Assembly: GCA_934096235.1 (NCBI GenBank)
Contig: CAKOLO010000001.1
Location: forward strand, 372,001-436,000
Source of the DNA: an uncultured Bacilli bacterium
GTDB lineage: Bacteria; Bacillota_I; Bacilli_A; RF39; UBA660
Direction of reading: 5' to 3'
Length of the DNA stretch: 64,000 nt
Position numbers and translations under genes: made by a program. The notes under the pieces were generated by a model, which was not told the origin of the DNA, did not search any database, and saw only the letters and a program-made list of their open reading frames with translations. This document shows, piece after piece, positions 26,300 through 35,544 of this stretch (position 1 is its first letter; the number at the start of each line of letters is the position of its first letter).

Positions 26300-26320
26300 A
26301 AAAAGTGATTACTCACTTTC
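26300..26320 (-). terminator. Terminator after trmL
   Basis: AAGTGA/TCACTT stem with a TTAC loop (26303-26318), followed on the minus strand by T-rich DNA. It overlaps the end of trmL. Confidence 0.75.
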
Positions 26321-26821
26321 TTCTATAAAATTTTTACTTTTATGTGGTTCATCAAATAATAAACCTGGATAATTTTGTTGTCTTAAAGCTTCATAAGTCA
26401 TTATAGCCACAGTATTAGATAAATTAAGAGCTCTAACATTATCAGTCATAGGCATTCTCATACATCTATCTATATATGGTTTTAGTATACGAGGTGGTAT
26501 TCCAGTACTTTCTTTTCCAAAGAAGAAATAATAATTTTTATCTCTATCACTATAATCAAAACTAGTATGTGGTTTATGTCCATATCTAGTTAAGAAATAA
26601 TATTCTCCTTTATTCTTTTCAAAAAATTCATCTATATTCTCGTATACTGTATATATACATTTATCTATATAATTAACACCAGCTCTTTTAATATATTTTT
26701 CTTCAAGACTAAATCCTAAAGGCTTAATTAAATGTAAATGACTATTAGTAGCCACACACGTTCTCATAATATTACCAGTATTTTCTGGTATTTCTGGTTC
26801 AAATAAAACTATATTTATCAT
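26309..26821 (-). CDS. trmL: tRNA (cytidine(34)-2'-O)-methyltransferase
   Basis: This SPOUT methyltransferase modifies the wobble base of tRNA-Leu. The 170 residues start with NIVLFEPEIPENTGNIMRTC and contain the SAM-binding knot: FFFGKESTGIPPRI (about 97-110) and MPMTDNVRALNLSNTVAIM (about 126-144). Length is typical. It lies ten bases downstream of the SGNH hydrolase gene on the same strand, probably in one transcript, and is followed by a terminator. Confidence 0.93.
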   Translation of the reverse strand: MINIVLFEPEIPENTGNIMRTCVATNSHLHLIKPLGFSLEEKYIKRAGVNYIDKCIYTVYENIDEFFEKNKGEYYFLTRYGHKPHTSFDYSDRDKNYYFFFGKESTGIPPRILKPYIDRCMRMPMTDNVRALNLSNTVAIMTYEALRQQNYPGLLFDEPHKSKNFIEESE

Positions 26822-26830
26822 AAAACCCCC

Positions 26831-27955
26831 TTACTTAATACAATTTTTAATTACAGAATATATATATTTATACCCATTAGGTGTGTAATGTATTGAGTCA
26901 CCACTTATATATGAGTCTTCCCATACAGTCATAGATGCACTACCATATACATCACAATATGATGTATTTTTAAGTCCACTAATACATGATTTAATTGTAT
27001 TATTAAAACTCTTTATATTAGCATTTTTAGCATATTTACTTCCACTATCACGTACTGGATTAACACTAACTACATACACTTTATTATTAGAATTAACACT
27101 ATTTATAAATGATTTGTATTTTTCACAATATTTAGATGAATTTCCTAAATCATTAACTCCATAATTAAGCACTATATTATAACTCTTATCATTACTTAAA
27201 TATCCATTAACTGTACTTATATGACTTACAAAATCATTATACCCTCCACTATCTTTAGCAACTACTTTATCAGTTGAAGGAAGACCTGCGTTTAATTTTA
27301 AACCATTAGTTCTTGAGTCACCCATAAATATCGTTCCAGCAATAGTACCAACGCTTCCACTATTTCCACTACTGCTTCCACCACTAGAACTACCGCCAGA
27401 GTTATCATTAGAACCACCAGATCCAGAACCTGAACTTCCACTACCAGAACTAGAATTATCATTCTTATCATTATTCTTCATATTATTTTCAATTTCACTA
27501 TATAATTTATTTAATCTATTTTGATAAGACTTTCTAGTTTTTTCATCTTTAATATCATTAACAGCAGTCACAGCATTAGAATAATCTTGTAACTTCTTAG
27601 AACTTTCTGCTTTAGCAAGTAAAGAACTTGCTCTATTTTCATATGCTTTATCTATAGTTGTAACATCAGCCTCTAAACAAGCTTTATAGTCATTTGGTCC
27701 TGAAATATCAACTAAAACATTAACTATAGTTGGTACTAAAAATATACATACAGCCGCAATACACTTAATTATCAAAGACTTTTTTGCTTTAGAAAGTAAA
27801 TCTTCATTCCCAACTTTAATAGAACTCATAAAAGTTACCATACCAGAAACAATAAGCATAATTGGAACAACTATCTTAATTATTAATATAATTATATTTA
27901 CAATTCTCATTACTTCTAAAACTTCAGGAATATCACAAATACCCATTACTAGCAT
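26831..27955 (-). CDS. Membrane-anchored SGNH/GDSL hydrolase with VirB2-like N-terminus
   Basis: The 374 residues have three parts. Residues 1-95 contain two or three hydrophobic helices with a TrbC/VirB2-like arrangement (IVNIIILIIKIVVPIMLIVSG, about 19-39, then KCIAAVCIFLVPTIVNVLVD). A coiled-coil-prone segment and a long Gly/Ser/Asn linker (about 165-205) follow. The C-terminal SGNH hydrolase has block I MGDSR, the Asn block NYGVND, and the catalytic Asp-His in SGDSIHYTPNG. Such enzymes often deacetylate cell-surface glycans. The ribosome site is AAGGAGATG. The catalytic part should lie outside the cell. Substrate unknown. Confidence 0.82.
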   Translation of the reverse strand: MLVMGICDIPEVLEVMRIVNIIILIIKIVVPIMLIVSGMVTFMSSIKVGNEDLLSKAKKSLIIKCIAAVCIFLVPTIVNVLVDISGPNDYKACLEADVTTIDKAYENRASSLLAKAESSKKLQDYSNAVTAVNDIKDEKTRKSYQNRLNKLYSEIENNMKNNDKNDNSSSGSGSSGSGSGGSNDNSGGSSSGGSSSGNSGSVGTIAGTIFMGDSRTNGLKLNAGLPSTDKVVAKDSGGYNDFVSHISTVNGYLSNDKSYNIVLNYGVNDLGNSSKYCEKYKSFINSVNSNNKVYVVSVNPVRDSGSKYAKNANIKSFNNTIKSCISGLKNTSYCDVYGSASMTVWEDSYISGDSIHYTPNGYKYIYSVIKNCIK

Positions 27956-28000
27956 AAATACATCTCCTTACGACTTACATTTATAAAGTAATTATAACAT

Positions 28001-28033
28001 AAAAGATATAAGTATTCTACACTTATATCTCCT
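28001..28033 (-). terminator. Terminator after pyk
   Basis: AGATATAAGT/ACTTATATCT stem (28004-28030), followed on the minus strand by TTTTATG-type T-rich DNA; it overlaps the pyk stop. Confidence 0.8.
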
Positions 28034-29426
28034 CTATTTTCATAAAATTAGTTTTTTTATTTTCAGTATCATTTGGAAAACCACCAGTTACTATAATCAT
28101 ATCATTTTCTTCTAATTTCATAAATTCTTTTGACTTATTTTTAGCATCTTCTATTATTCTATCAGTTGAATCATATACCTCAGTAACTACTGGATATACC
28201 CCACTATTTAATGCTAAACTATATGCTACCTTTTCACTTGGAACTGTTGCAAGTATTAAATTTCTTGGTCTTAAATTACTGATTAATCTAGCACTATTTC
28301 CACTCATAGTAGCAGTAACTATTAACTTAGTATCAAGTAAATTAGCTGCATCAAATACACTGTTTGCTATAGCTCCAGCTATATCTTTTTTAATATATTT
28401 AGCAGAATACTTATAATCAAAATGTTTTTCTGCTTCAACACATATATTAGCCATATAAGTAACTGTCTCAACTGGATATTTACCAGTAGTAGTTTCTCCA
28501 CTTAACATTACAGCATCAGTACCATTTATAACTGCATTAAATATATCAGATACTTCTGCTCTTGTAGGTCTAGCATTATGTTTCATACTTTCAAGCATCT
28601 CTGTAGCAACTATACAAAACTTATTTTGACGTCTACATTCATCAATAATCTCTTTTTGTAAATAAGGTATTGCTTCCATAGGTGCTTCTACTCCTAAATC
28701 CCCACGAGCAACCATAATACCATCAGATACACTAACTATTTCACTTAAATTATCTATGCCTGTAGTACTCTCTATCTTACTTATTATTTTAATATCACTA
28801 TTTTCTTCTTCTATTATCTTTTTAGCTTCTAACACATCTTCCTTAGTAGATACAAAAGATAAAGCTAAAAAGTCACCTTCATGATTACAAGCATATCTAA
28901 TATCTTCATCATCCTCTTTAGATATAAATGGTATATCCAAGTGTACACCTGGAACACTAAGACTCTTCTTATTTCCAAGTACGCCACCATTAACTATCTT
29001 ACAAGTAACACCATCTTCCTCTTTAGATATTACTTCTATCTTCATAAGACCATTTTCAAGTAATACCGTATCTCCTACTTTTAAAGAATCAATTGCCTTA
29101 GGATGATTCACTGAAAATCTCTCTTCATTACCTAAAACATCATCTTTAACCATTCTAATAGTCCTACCTTCAACTAACTTTATAGAATCATTTTCTAAAT
29201 AACCATTTCTAAATTCAGGACCCTTAGTATCATATAAAACACCTATATAAAGTCCAGTATTTTTTCTTACTTCATTTACTACTCTAACAACATTTTCTCT
29301 TTCTTCCATAGTTGCATGAGAAAAATTAATACGAGCAGTATTCATTCCATTTAACACCATTTTACTCATAGTTTCAGTATTACAACTAGATGGTCCTATA
29401 CTACATATTATTTTTGTTTTTTTCAT
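28023..29426 (-). CDS. pyk: Pyruvate kinase
   Basis: Pyk converts phosphoenolpyruvate and ADP to pyruvate and ATP at the end of glycolysis. The start is the ATG at 29426 (KTKIICSIGPSS follows) with GGGGATG before it; the 25-codon upstream extension has no family similarity. The 467 residues include NFSHATMEERE, DTKGPEFR, the catalytic lysine in IISKIEST, VARGDLGVEAP (metal-binding region) and ATEMLESM. It lacks the extra C-terminal PEP-utiliser-like domain of Bacillus Pyk. It is the last gene of a run on this strand and ends in a terminator. Confidence 0.96.
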   Translation of the reverse strand: MKKTKIICSIGPSSCNTETMSKMVLNGMNTARINFSHATMEERENVVRVVNEVRKNTGLYIGVLYDTKGPEFRNGYLENDSIKLVEGRTIRMVKDDVLGNEERFSVNHPKAIDSLKVGDTVLLENGLMKIEVISKEEDGVTCKIVNGGVLGNKKSLSVPGVHLDIPFISKEDDEDIRYACNHEGDFLALSFVSTKEDVLEAKKIIEEENSDIKIISKIESTTGIDNLSEIVSVSDGIMVARGDLGVEAPMEAIPYLQKEIIDECRRQNKFCIVATEMLESMKHNARPTRAEVSDIFNAVINGTDAVMLSGETTTGKYPVETVTYMANICVEAEKHFDYKYSAKYIKKDIAGAIANSVFDAANLLDTKLIVTATMSGNSARLISNLRPRNLILATVPSEKVAYSLALNSGVYPVVTEVYDSTDRIIEDAKNKSKEFMKLEENDMIIVTGGFPNDTENKKTNFMKIEEI

Positions 29427-29510
29427 ATATTCATCCCCTTTTGTCACACTATCGCACATAAAAAAATAAGTGCTTAGATAATATACCATAACACTTATCA
29501 TTTGTAAAGA

Positions 29511-29891
29511 TTACACTTCATAATTCCATAAACCAAGTTTGCCTTTACAAGGTATTGGCTTATCATATTTAATAACATTTTCAATCTTCCAAGCATATGT
29601 CTCAGTATGATTACTTTTACCATACACTATTGGATTTATTTTTCTAAGTTCCTTATTAAATTCTTCATCAACAAGTATACAATCACTAATAGTAGCTTCT
29701 CCTATAATATATCCAGGTTTAATATTGATATCATAGTTCTTAAATCTTTCCATCATATCTTTTTCGACACCAAGTCCAGCATGTATAAGTATTTTACCTC
29801 TATATTTAGTTTTCCAACTACGAAATTCATACTTTTTATATTCTTCTATTATCAATGAAGCCCAAGGTTCTTTTATAGTTAATGCTTTCAT
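29511..29891 (-). CDS. ASCH domain protein
   Basis: Start at 29891 (AGGTGATT before the ATG; protein KALTIKEPWASLIIEEYKK). The 126 residues match the ASCH fold: the N-terminal EPWASLI, then EFRSWKTKYRGKILIHAG, and a C-terminal AWKIENVIKYDKPIPCKG (cited as landmarks). ASCH proteins are related to PUA domains and bind RNA or act on modified nucleosides. A second ASCH gene lies about 870 bases upstream in the same run of genes, separated by a transporter. Substrate unknown. Confidence 0.85.
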   Translation of the reverse strand: MKALTIKEPWASLIIEEYKKYEFRSWKTKYRGKILIHAGLGVEKDMMERFKNYDINIKPGYIIGEATISDCILVDEEFNKELRKINPIVYGKSNHTETYAWKIENVIKYDKPIPCKGKLGLWNYEV

Positions 29892-29898
29892 AATCACC

Positions 29899-30756
29899 TC
29901 ACATCTTTATAATAACAACACCTAATATTATAAGTATAGATGCTATAACTTTCTGTAAAAATTTACTCTTATTATTACATACAAAGTATTCATACATAGT
30001 ATTTAATATTGATGTTAATGTAAGAAGTGGCGCTATCAAAGTAACATTACCTAATTGATATGCACGAACAGATGCTATTAACATCAAACACCAAGTAAAT
30101 GCAGCAAGTAAAAAACTCTTTTTATCATATCTTTTAAACTCACTCTTTAATTCTTTAATACTATGTTTACCAACTATAGCTATTATTATTGATGGAGTAA
30201 ACACAGTAAATATTGTATATAATGCTAAATTAAAATAATTTGAAATATTTACATTTATAAGCATCGCTACTGCAAATAAGAAATTAGATATAAAACTCAT
30301 TATAAAGTATTTATTAAATCTTATCTTACCTTTATCAAAAGCAAGTAATACATTCGCAAATATTATTATAACAGAACCAATTATCTTTTTAAGTACAATT
30401 TGTTCTTTTAAGAATATAAATCCAAGTATTATTAAGAATACTGTTGATAATTGTTTTAACATACTAAATACTGAAGGATCAAGTCCATATCTTGCTTCTA
30501 TATTAAGTCTATCAGTAATAGCATATATACTCACAACTGCAAGTAATGTTAAATATACGCTTGTATCTGTAGGCCAAGTAAATTTAAAGAATGGCAAAAA
30601 GAATAAAGCAAAAAATGCAGTAAACACTTCAAGTAATATTGTTAATGATCCAGCATTTTTCATATTACGATTAGCTTTCTTAAATGCCTGAGCAAACACT
30701 ACCGCAGACACTAAATATAATACTACCCAAAATTTCCAACTATTTAATATTTCCAT
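29899..30756 (-). CDS. EamA/DMT-family transporter
   Basis: This 285-residue membrane protein has about ten hydrophobic helices arranged as two five-helix halves, the pattern of drug/metabolite transporters. Typical features are a TILLEVFTAFFALFFLPF segment in helix 2 and VTLIAPLLTLTSILNTMYEY in the second half. It lies two bases from the upstream ASCH gene and seven from the downstream one, suggesting an operon of two ASCH proteins and one exporter or importer, possibly for a modified nucleoside or metabolite. The substrate is a guess. Confidence 0.82.
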   Translation of the reverse strand: MEILNSWKFWVVLYLVSAVVFAQAFKKANRNMKNAGSLTILLEVFTAFFALFFLPFFKFTWPTDTSVYLTLLAVVSIYAITDRLNIEARYGLDPSVFSMLKQLSTVFLIILGFIFLKEQIVLKKIIGSVIIIFANVLLAFDKGKIRFNKYFIMSFISNFLFAVAMLINVNISNYFNLALYTIFTVFTPSIIIAIVGKHSIKELKSEFKRYDKKSFLLAAFTWCLMLIASVRAYQLGNVTLIAPLLTLTSILNTMYEYFVCNNKSKFLQKVIASILIILGVVIIKM

Positions 30757-30757
30757 A

Positions 30758-31096
30758 TTATTTTATTAACTCCACTTCTATACCAACAACGCCATATTTA
30801 GATTGTTCTTCACTACTATAGTATTGTTCCATATCCTTAGGATCTGCTTCTTCATCTTCTTTGTATCCCATTGATACTTTATCGAAATGGTTATAAAGCT
30901 CTTCGAAACTAGGATATTTATGTAACCCTAGTACTTTAACCTGAATCTTTTCTCCATCACTTCTATTTTCAAAAGTAATTTTATCTCCTACATTAATCAA
31001 TTGTCTTTTTTCATCATTAAGTCTTAACTCTATTGTTTTACTTCCACTTTTTATCAATTCAAATGGTTCTTTGTGTAATCTCATCATATGTTCCAT
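30758..31096 (-). CDS. ASCH domain protein, YqfB-like
   Basis: The 112-residue protein starts at the ATG at 31096 (GGTGATTGAT before it; the GTG at 31108 is the longer reading). It shows HKEPFELIKSGSKTIELRLND, GDKITFENR and a C-terminal KYGVVGIEVELIK, the ASCH pattern in which the Lys-Glu pair near KTIELR is often catalytic. YqfB of E. coli, a small ASCH protein, deacetylates N4-acetylcytidine; activity here is not known. First of three tightly spaced genes on this strand. Confidence 0.82.
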   Translation of the reverse strand: MEHMMRLHKEPFELIKSGSKTIELRLNDEKRQLINVGDKITFENRSDGEKIQVKVLGLHKYPSFEELYNHFDKVSMGYKEDEEADPKDMEQYYSSEEQSKYGVVGIEVELIK

Positions 31097-31120
31097 ATCA
31101 ATCACCATAAAAATTATATC

Positions 31121-31147
31121 AAAACAAAAGTACTATTTCTAGTACTT
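31121..31147 (-). terminator. Terminator after the 784-residue DUF285 gene
   Basis: AAGTACTA/TAGTACTT stem with a TTTC loop (31128-31147), followed on the minus strand by a T-rich stretch. Confidence 0.8.
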
Positions 31148-33497
31148 ATTGTTTAACACTAAACTTTAATATACTTGGTATACCCGTAACACTAGAATCA
31201 TTAAATTTTGCCGCAGTTGCAGAATCTTTAGCATACCCAATAGTAGCAGGTATGTTCGAAAACATTTTCGTTAAATTAACATTATCATTAAGTTCAAAGC
31301 TACTCAAATCCAAAGAAGTTACTTTACTATTTTGAAACATACCATTCATACTAGTAACATTTAAAGTGTTAAAATTACTCATATCTATACTAGTAACTTT
31401 AGATAAATAAAACATATCTCCCATATCAGTTACCTTACTTGTATCAAAACCACTTAAATCCAATGTAGTAACTTTACTACCAGAAAACATACCATTCATA
31501 TTATCAACATTAGAAGTATTGAAACTACTCAAATTCAAACTAGTCATTTTAGTATTACTAAACATAGAACCCATATTAGTAACATTACTTGTATTAAATT
31601 TATCTAAACCTTTTAATTCAACTGCTTCACAATAACTAAACATAGACTGCATATCAGTAACTTTGTTTGTGTTAAAATTACTCAAATCTAAAGTAGCAAC
31701 TTTAGATTGAGAAAACATCCAACTCGTATTAACTACATTATCAGTAACTAAATTTTCTAATCCTATTATGTTTGAAACAACTACGGCATTAAACATACTA
31801 CGCATATTAACTACATTGCTTGTATCAAATTTACTTACATTAATTTCTTCGATTTTACTTTTTGAAAACATTGCACTCATATCAGTAACGTTCGATGTAT
31901 TAAATTTTTCCAAGCCGTTTAGCCTATTAACACTACTATTATAGAAAAGATTCTTCATATTTGTAACTTTACTAGTATTAAAATTAGATAAATCTAATGA
32001 ACTTATTTTTGTGCCTTCAAACATACCACTCATATCAGTAACCTTACTAGTATCAAAATTACTTACATCTAACTTCTTTGCATTACTACCAGTAAACATA
32101 CCACTCATAGTAACAACTTTACTTGTATCAAAATTACTTACATCAATCTTTTCTGCTTTGGTATACCTAAACATCTTATCCATTTTAATAACATTCGAAG
32201 TATTGAAATTAGTAGCATCAATCACATCTGATACAGCACTATTAAACATATCTTGCATATTAGTCACACTACTCGTATCAAAATGACTCACATCTAAATG
32301 CATTGATTGAGCTCCAGCAAACATATAATTCATATTTGTTACGTTTGATGTATCAAATTTACTTACATCTAACATTGTAGCTTTTGAATTAGTAAATAAC
32401 TGACTCATATTAGTTACTTTAGAAGTATTAAAGCTTGTTATATCTATATAAGGTGATGTAGAGTAAAAAAACATATGATTTATATCAATTACATTACTAG
32501 TGTCAAAACTACTTAAATCAAGTTTATCCACTTTAACATTCCAAAACATATTATCCATTCTTATTGTATTACTAGTGTTAAAGTTCTCAAGACCAGTTAT
32601 ACTATCAAAGTTACTGCTTTGAAACATTGAGTTCATATATACTACATTCTCAGTATTTACTTTTGATAAATCAACACTAGTAGCTTGACTATGAGAATAC
32701 AAACTTGCAAAAGATATAACAGGTTTATCATTTATATATGTACAAATTTCACTAGTAATTTCATCTGTACTATTTTTATCCGCTAATTGTACACCCCAAC
32801 CATCATCGCTTATTAATGACCAACTTAGTTTAGAATCATTAACATTTGTATATCCCCTATTTTTGTATTTATAAATATATTGTCCATTTGTGTACTCTAC
32901 ACCACCAGTTAATTCGCCATCAAATGTACAATAAACAGTATTATCAATATATTCTTCAAGACCTATTTGTCCACTAAAAGATTTGTTCTTGTTTTTATCT
33001 TGAGGATATGGTCTATCTAAAAAAGTTATTGTTATTTCATATTCCTGAGTAACACCAACTTCTATATCTATACCATTTTTAATAAGTTTAGTTGTTATTG
33101 TTTCTGTATACGGAACTGCTTTATAAAAACTATCACAATCCCCATACTCTTCTTGATTATCTTCCCTATAATTTTTATAGCTTTTGCATTTAACATCTAA
33201 ATGTAAATCAAAGTTATCAATAGTATTCACTAAATTATACCAAGACATATTATAACTTGTATCCTTAGTACCTATATTTTTAACTACTATCTTTTTAGTT
33301 ATTGAGTCTCCTGGCATCGCATCTTCTAGATTTAATTCAGTATCATCCAAGTATTCTAATCTAACATCCCCAGTAAACATTACTATATCTTTAGGCGTTC
33401 CTTCTATTTTCAAACTAAAATATGCATATGAGAAACCTACACTTGCTATAAATATAAACGCTAAAGTAATACCAAATATTATTTTTTTATCTTTCAT
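31146..33497 (-). CDS. Large DUF285 repeat surface protein behind a poly-G promoter
   Basis: Start at the ATG at 33497 (AGGTGAATAGT before it); 783 residues. The layout matches the 860-residue paralogue: SipW-type signal ending SYAYF, TasA-like domain (FTGDVRLEYLDD, DAMPGDSITK, VKNIGTKDT), cap (CTFDGE...DDGWGVQL...CTYINDKP), then about 19 repeats of 25 residues. Some repeats are the variant LxGLxxFNTSNVT form. It ends VTGIPSILKFSVKQ rather than in the PGYFT tail, so the C-terminus differs from its paralogue. It is probably exposed on the cell surface. Expression is likely switched by the promoter at 33514-33542. Confidence 0.88.
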   Translation of the reverse strand: MKDKKIIFGITLAFIFIASVGFSYAYFSLKIEGTPKDIVMFTGDVRLEYLDDTELNLEDAMPGDSITKKIVVKNIGTKDTSYNMSWYNLVNTIDNFDLHLDVKCKSYKNYREDNQEEYGDCDSFYKAVPYTETITTKLIKNGIDIEVGVTQEYEITITFLDRPYPQDKNKNKSFSGQIGLEEYIDNTVYCTFDGELTGGVEYTNGQYIYKYKNRGYTNVNDSKLSWSLISDDGWGVQLADKNSTDEITSEICTYINDKPVISFASLYSHSQATSVDLSKVNTENVVYMNSMFQSSNFDSITGLENFNTSNTIRMDNMFWNVKVDKLDLSSFDTSNVIDINHMFFYSTSPYIDITSFNTSKVTNMSQLFTNSKATMLDVSKFDTSNVTNMNYMFAGAQSMHLDVSHFDTSSVTNMQDMFNSAVSDVIDATNFNTSNVIKMDKMFRYTKAEKIDVSNFDTSKVVTMSGMFTGSNAKKLDVSNFDTSKVTDMSGMFEGTKISSLDLSNFNTSKVTNMKNLFYNSSVNRLNGLEKFNTSNVTDMSAMFSKSKIEEINVSKFDTSNVVNMRSMFNAVVVSNIIGLENLVTDNVVNTSWMFSQSKVATLDLSNFNTNKVTDMQSMFSYCEAVELKGLDKFNTSNVTNMGSMFSNTKMTSLNLSSFNTSNVDNMNGMFSGSKVTTLDLSGFDTSKVTDMGDMFYLSKVTSIDMSNFNTLNVTSMNGMFQNSKVTSLDLSSFELNDNVNLTKMFSNIPATIGYAKDSATAAKFNDSSVTGIPSILKFSVKQ

Positions 33498-33513
33498 ACT
33501 ATTCACCTACTTT

Positions 33514-33542
33514 ATTATAATATGTACCCCCCCCCCGGTCAA
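33514..33542 (-). promoter_or_regulatory. Promoter with G10 spacer, candidate phase switch
   Basis: On the minus strand TTGACC (33537-33542) and TATAAT (33514-33519) are exactly 17 bases apart. Ten of the spacer bases are consecutive G (C at 33527-33536 on the plus strand). The predicted transcript starts at about 33507-33508, beginning almost at the ribosome site AGGTG. Gain or loss of a G would change spacing and hence promoter strength. Confidence 0.8.
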
Positions 33543-33650
33543 GCAAAAAGATGTTCGTACACGACTCAAGCCTGAAATTTAGCGAATTTTCAGTACTTAT
33601 GGTAAGCTAAAAGTAGACAATAATGATACATAAGTAGACAATTTTCCATC
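33543..33650. other. Intergenic stretch with short direct and inverted repeats
   Basis: No gene is seen. It contains two direct copies of AAGTAGACAAT-like DNA about 30 bases apart and an imperfect inverted repeat (CTGAAATTT/AATTTTCAG, near 33572-33593). Base composition is less AT-rich than nearby. These could be remains of an insertion-sequence end, but no transposase or target duplication is visible. Confidence 0.3.
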
Positions 33651-33672
33651 AAAAAAGAGAGGTTACCTCTAT
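33651..33672 (-). terminator. Terminator after the metal ATPase gene
   Basis: Short AGAGG/CCTCT stem (33658-33670), followed on the minus strand by six T. Confidence 0.65.
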
Positions 33673-33693
33673 TCTTTTCCAAAACTAACTTCC

Positions 33694-35544
33694 CTATTTA
33701 TTAACTCTTAATATTCTAAGTGCATTTAATATTGCAATTACTGAAACACCTACATCAGCAAATACTGCAGACCACATAGTAGCAATACCTAAAGCAGATA
33801 ATACAAGTACAGCAATCTTAACTGTTATTGCAAATATAATATTTTCTTTTACTATTCTCATCGTTTTACGTGATATAGAAATAGCCTTGCTAATCTTAGA
33901 AATTTCATCAGTCATAATAACCACATCAGCAGCTTCAATCGCAGCATCACTTCCAAGACCACCCATCGCAACACCTATATCAGAAAGTGCAAGTACAGGA
34001 GCATCATTAATACCATCTCCCACAAATAAAAGTTTTCCATCTTTAGATTTCTCTAACATAAGTTTTTCAACACATTTAACTTTATCTTGAGGAAGTAACT
34101 CACTATGATATTCATCTAACTCTAACTCTTCACTAACAACTTTACTTATATCTTTTTTGTCTCCAGTAAGCATAACTAACTTTTTAACATTATTCGCTTT
34201 TAAACCTTTAACTGCTTCGTAAGAATCATCCTTTATCTTATCAGATATAACAATATAACCTGAATATTTATTATCAACTATAACATATACGATAGTACCT
34301 ATATCATCACATTTATCATACTTGATATTCATGTCTTTCATTAGTTTATCATTGCCAACTAATACTTTTTTACCATCTACTTTAGCTTCTACACCTTTAC
34401 CTGATATTTCTTTAGTATCTATTACTTTCTTACTATCAATTTTCTTATGATAAGCATCTTTTAATGACATAGCTATTGGATGATTAGAAAAACTTTCAGC
34501 ATAAGCAGCATACTTAAGTAATTCTTCATCACTCATAGATATAGCATTTATCTTTTGTACTTTAAACACTCCTTCTGTTAAAGTACCAGTTTTATCACAT
34601 ACTACTATTTCTATATTTGATAATGCTTCTAAATAGTTACTTCCTTTTACTAGTACTCCTACACTAGAAGAAGCACCTATGCCACCAAAGAAACTAAGTG
34701 GAATTGATACAACTAATGCACAAGGACAAGACACTACTAAAAATGATAATGCTCTATATATCCAAGTATTAAATTCTTGATTTAAAATTATTGGTGGAAA
34801 CACTGCAAGAACTAAAGCTATACCACATACTATAGGAGTATAATATTTAGCAAACTTAGTAATAAATGCTTCTGAATTTGATTTTCTACTACTAGCATTC
34901 TCTACTAAATCAAGTATCTTACTAACAGTAGATTCACCAAACTTCTTAGTTACTTTTACTTTTAAAACGCTTTCATTATTAATGCATCCACTTAATACTT
35001 CATCTCCTTTTCCAACTCTTCTTGGAACACTTTCACCAGTAAGAGCAAGTGTATTAAGCATAGAACTTCCTTCAACTACAACACCATCTAAAGGAATTTT
35101 TTCACCAGGTTTAATAAGTATAACCTCTTCTATATTTACTTCATTTGGATCAACTTTAATATGTTTATCATTTCTAATAACATTAGCATAATCAGGTCTA
35201 ATATCCATTAAACTAGCAACTGATTTTCTACTTTTATTAACAGCATAACTTTGAAATAATTCACCTACTTGATAAAATAACATAACACTAACTGCTTCAG
35301 GTAAATTACCAATACACAAAGCACCAACTGTAGCTACTGACATTAAGAAATTCTCATCAAATACTTTGCCTCGTTTTATATTTTTTAATGCCTTTAATAA
35401 AATATCATAACCTATTATTAAATAAGCTACTATAAATATAATACTATTTATATATTTAACATTAATATCTACCAATATAGAAAATAATAAAAGTATTCCT
35501 GATACTATAATTCTATATAGTTGTTTTTTCATCTTTTTATTCAT
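33694..35544 (-). CDS. cadA: Cd/Zn/Pb-exporting P1B-type ATPase
   Basis: This membrane pump exports divalent soft metals. The 616 residues lack an N-terminal metal-binding domain, which is supplied by the next gene. Landmarks: TGES (about residue 170), the CPC motif in SCPCALVVSIPLS (about 272-284), DKTGTLTEG (about 315), HP in SNHPIAMSL, GDGINDAPVL, and in the last helix FADVGVSVIAILNALR, where the aspartate defines the P1B-2 (Zn/Cd/Pb) class. It overlaps the HMA gene by one base and ends in a terminator. Confidence 0.92.
   Translation of the reverse strand: MNKKMKKQLYRIIVSGILLLFSILVDINVKYINSIIFIVAYLIIGYDILLKALKNIKRGKVFDENFLMSVATVGALCIGNLPEAVSVMLFYQVGELFQSYAVNKSRKSVASLMDIRPDYANVIRNDKHIKVDPNEVNIEEVILIKPGEKIPLDGVVVEGSSMLNTLALTGESVPRRVGKGDEVLSGCINNESVLKVKVTKKFGESTVSKILDLVENASSRKSNSEAFITKFAKYYTPIVCGIALVLAVFPPIILNQEFNTWIYRALSFLVVSCPCALVVSIPLSFFGGIGASSSVGVLVKGSNYLEALSNIEIVVCDKTGTLTEGVFKVQKINAISMSDEELLKYAAYAESFSNHPIAMSLKDAYHKKIDSKKVIDTKEISGKGVEAKVDGKKVLVGNDKLMKDMNIKYDKCDDIGTIVYVIVDNKYSGYIVISDKIKDDSYEAVKGLKANNVKKLVMLTGDKKDISKVVSEELELDEYHSELLPQDKVKCVEKLMLEKSKDGKLLFVGDGINDAPVLALSDIGVAMGGLGSDAAIEAADVVIMTDEISKISKAISISRKTMRIVKENIIFAITVKIAVLVLSALGIATMWSAVFADVGVSVIAILNALRILRVNK

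Noticed and set aside
33543..33650. Insertion sequence next to the poly-G promoter
   Set aside because: Only short direct and inverted repeats are present. No transposase or target duplication, so it was listed only as an odd intergenic stretch.
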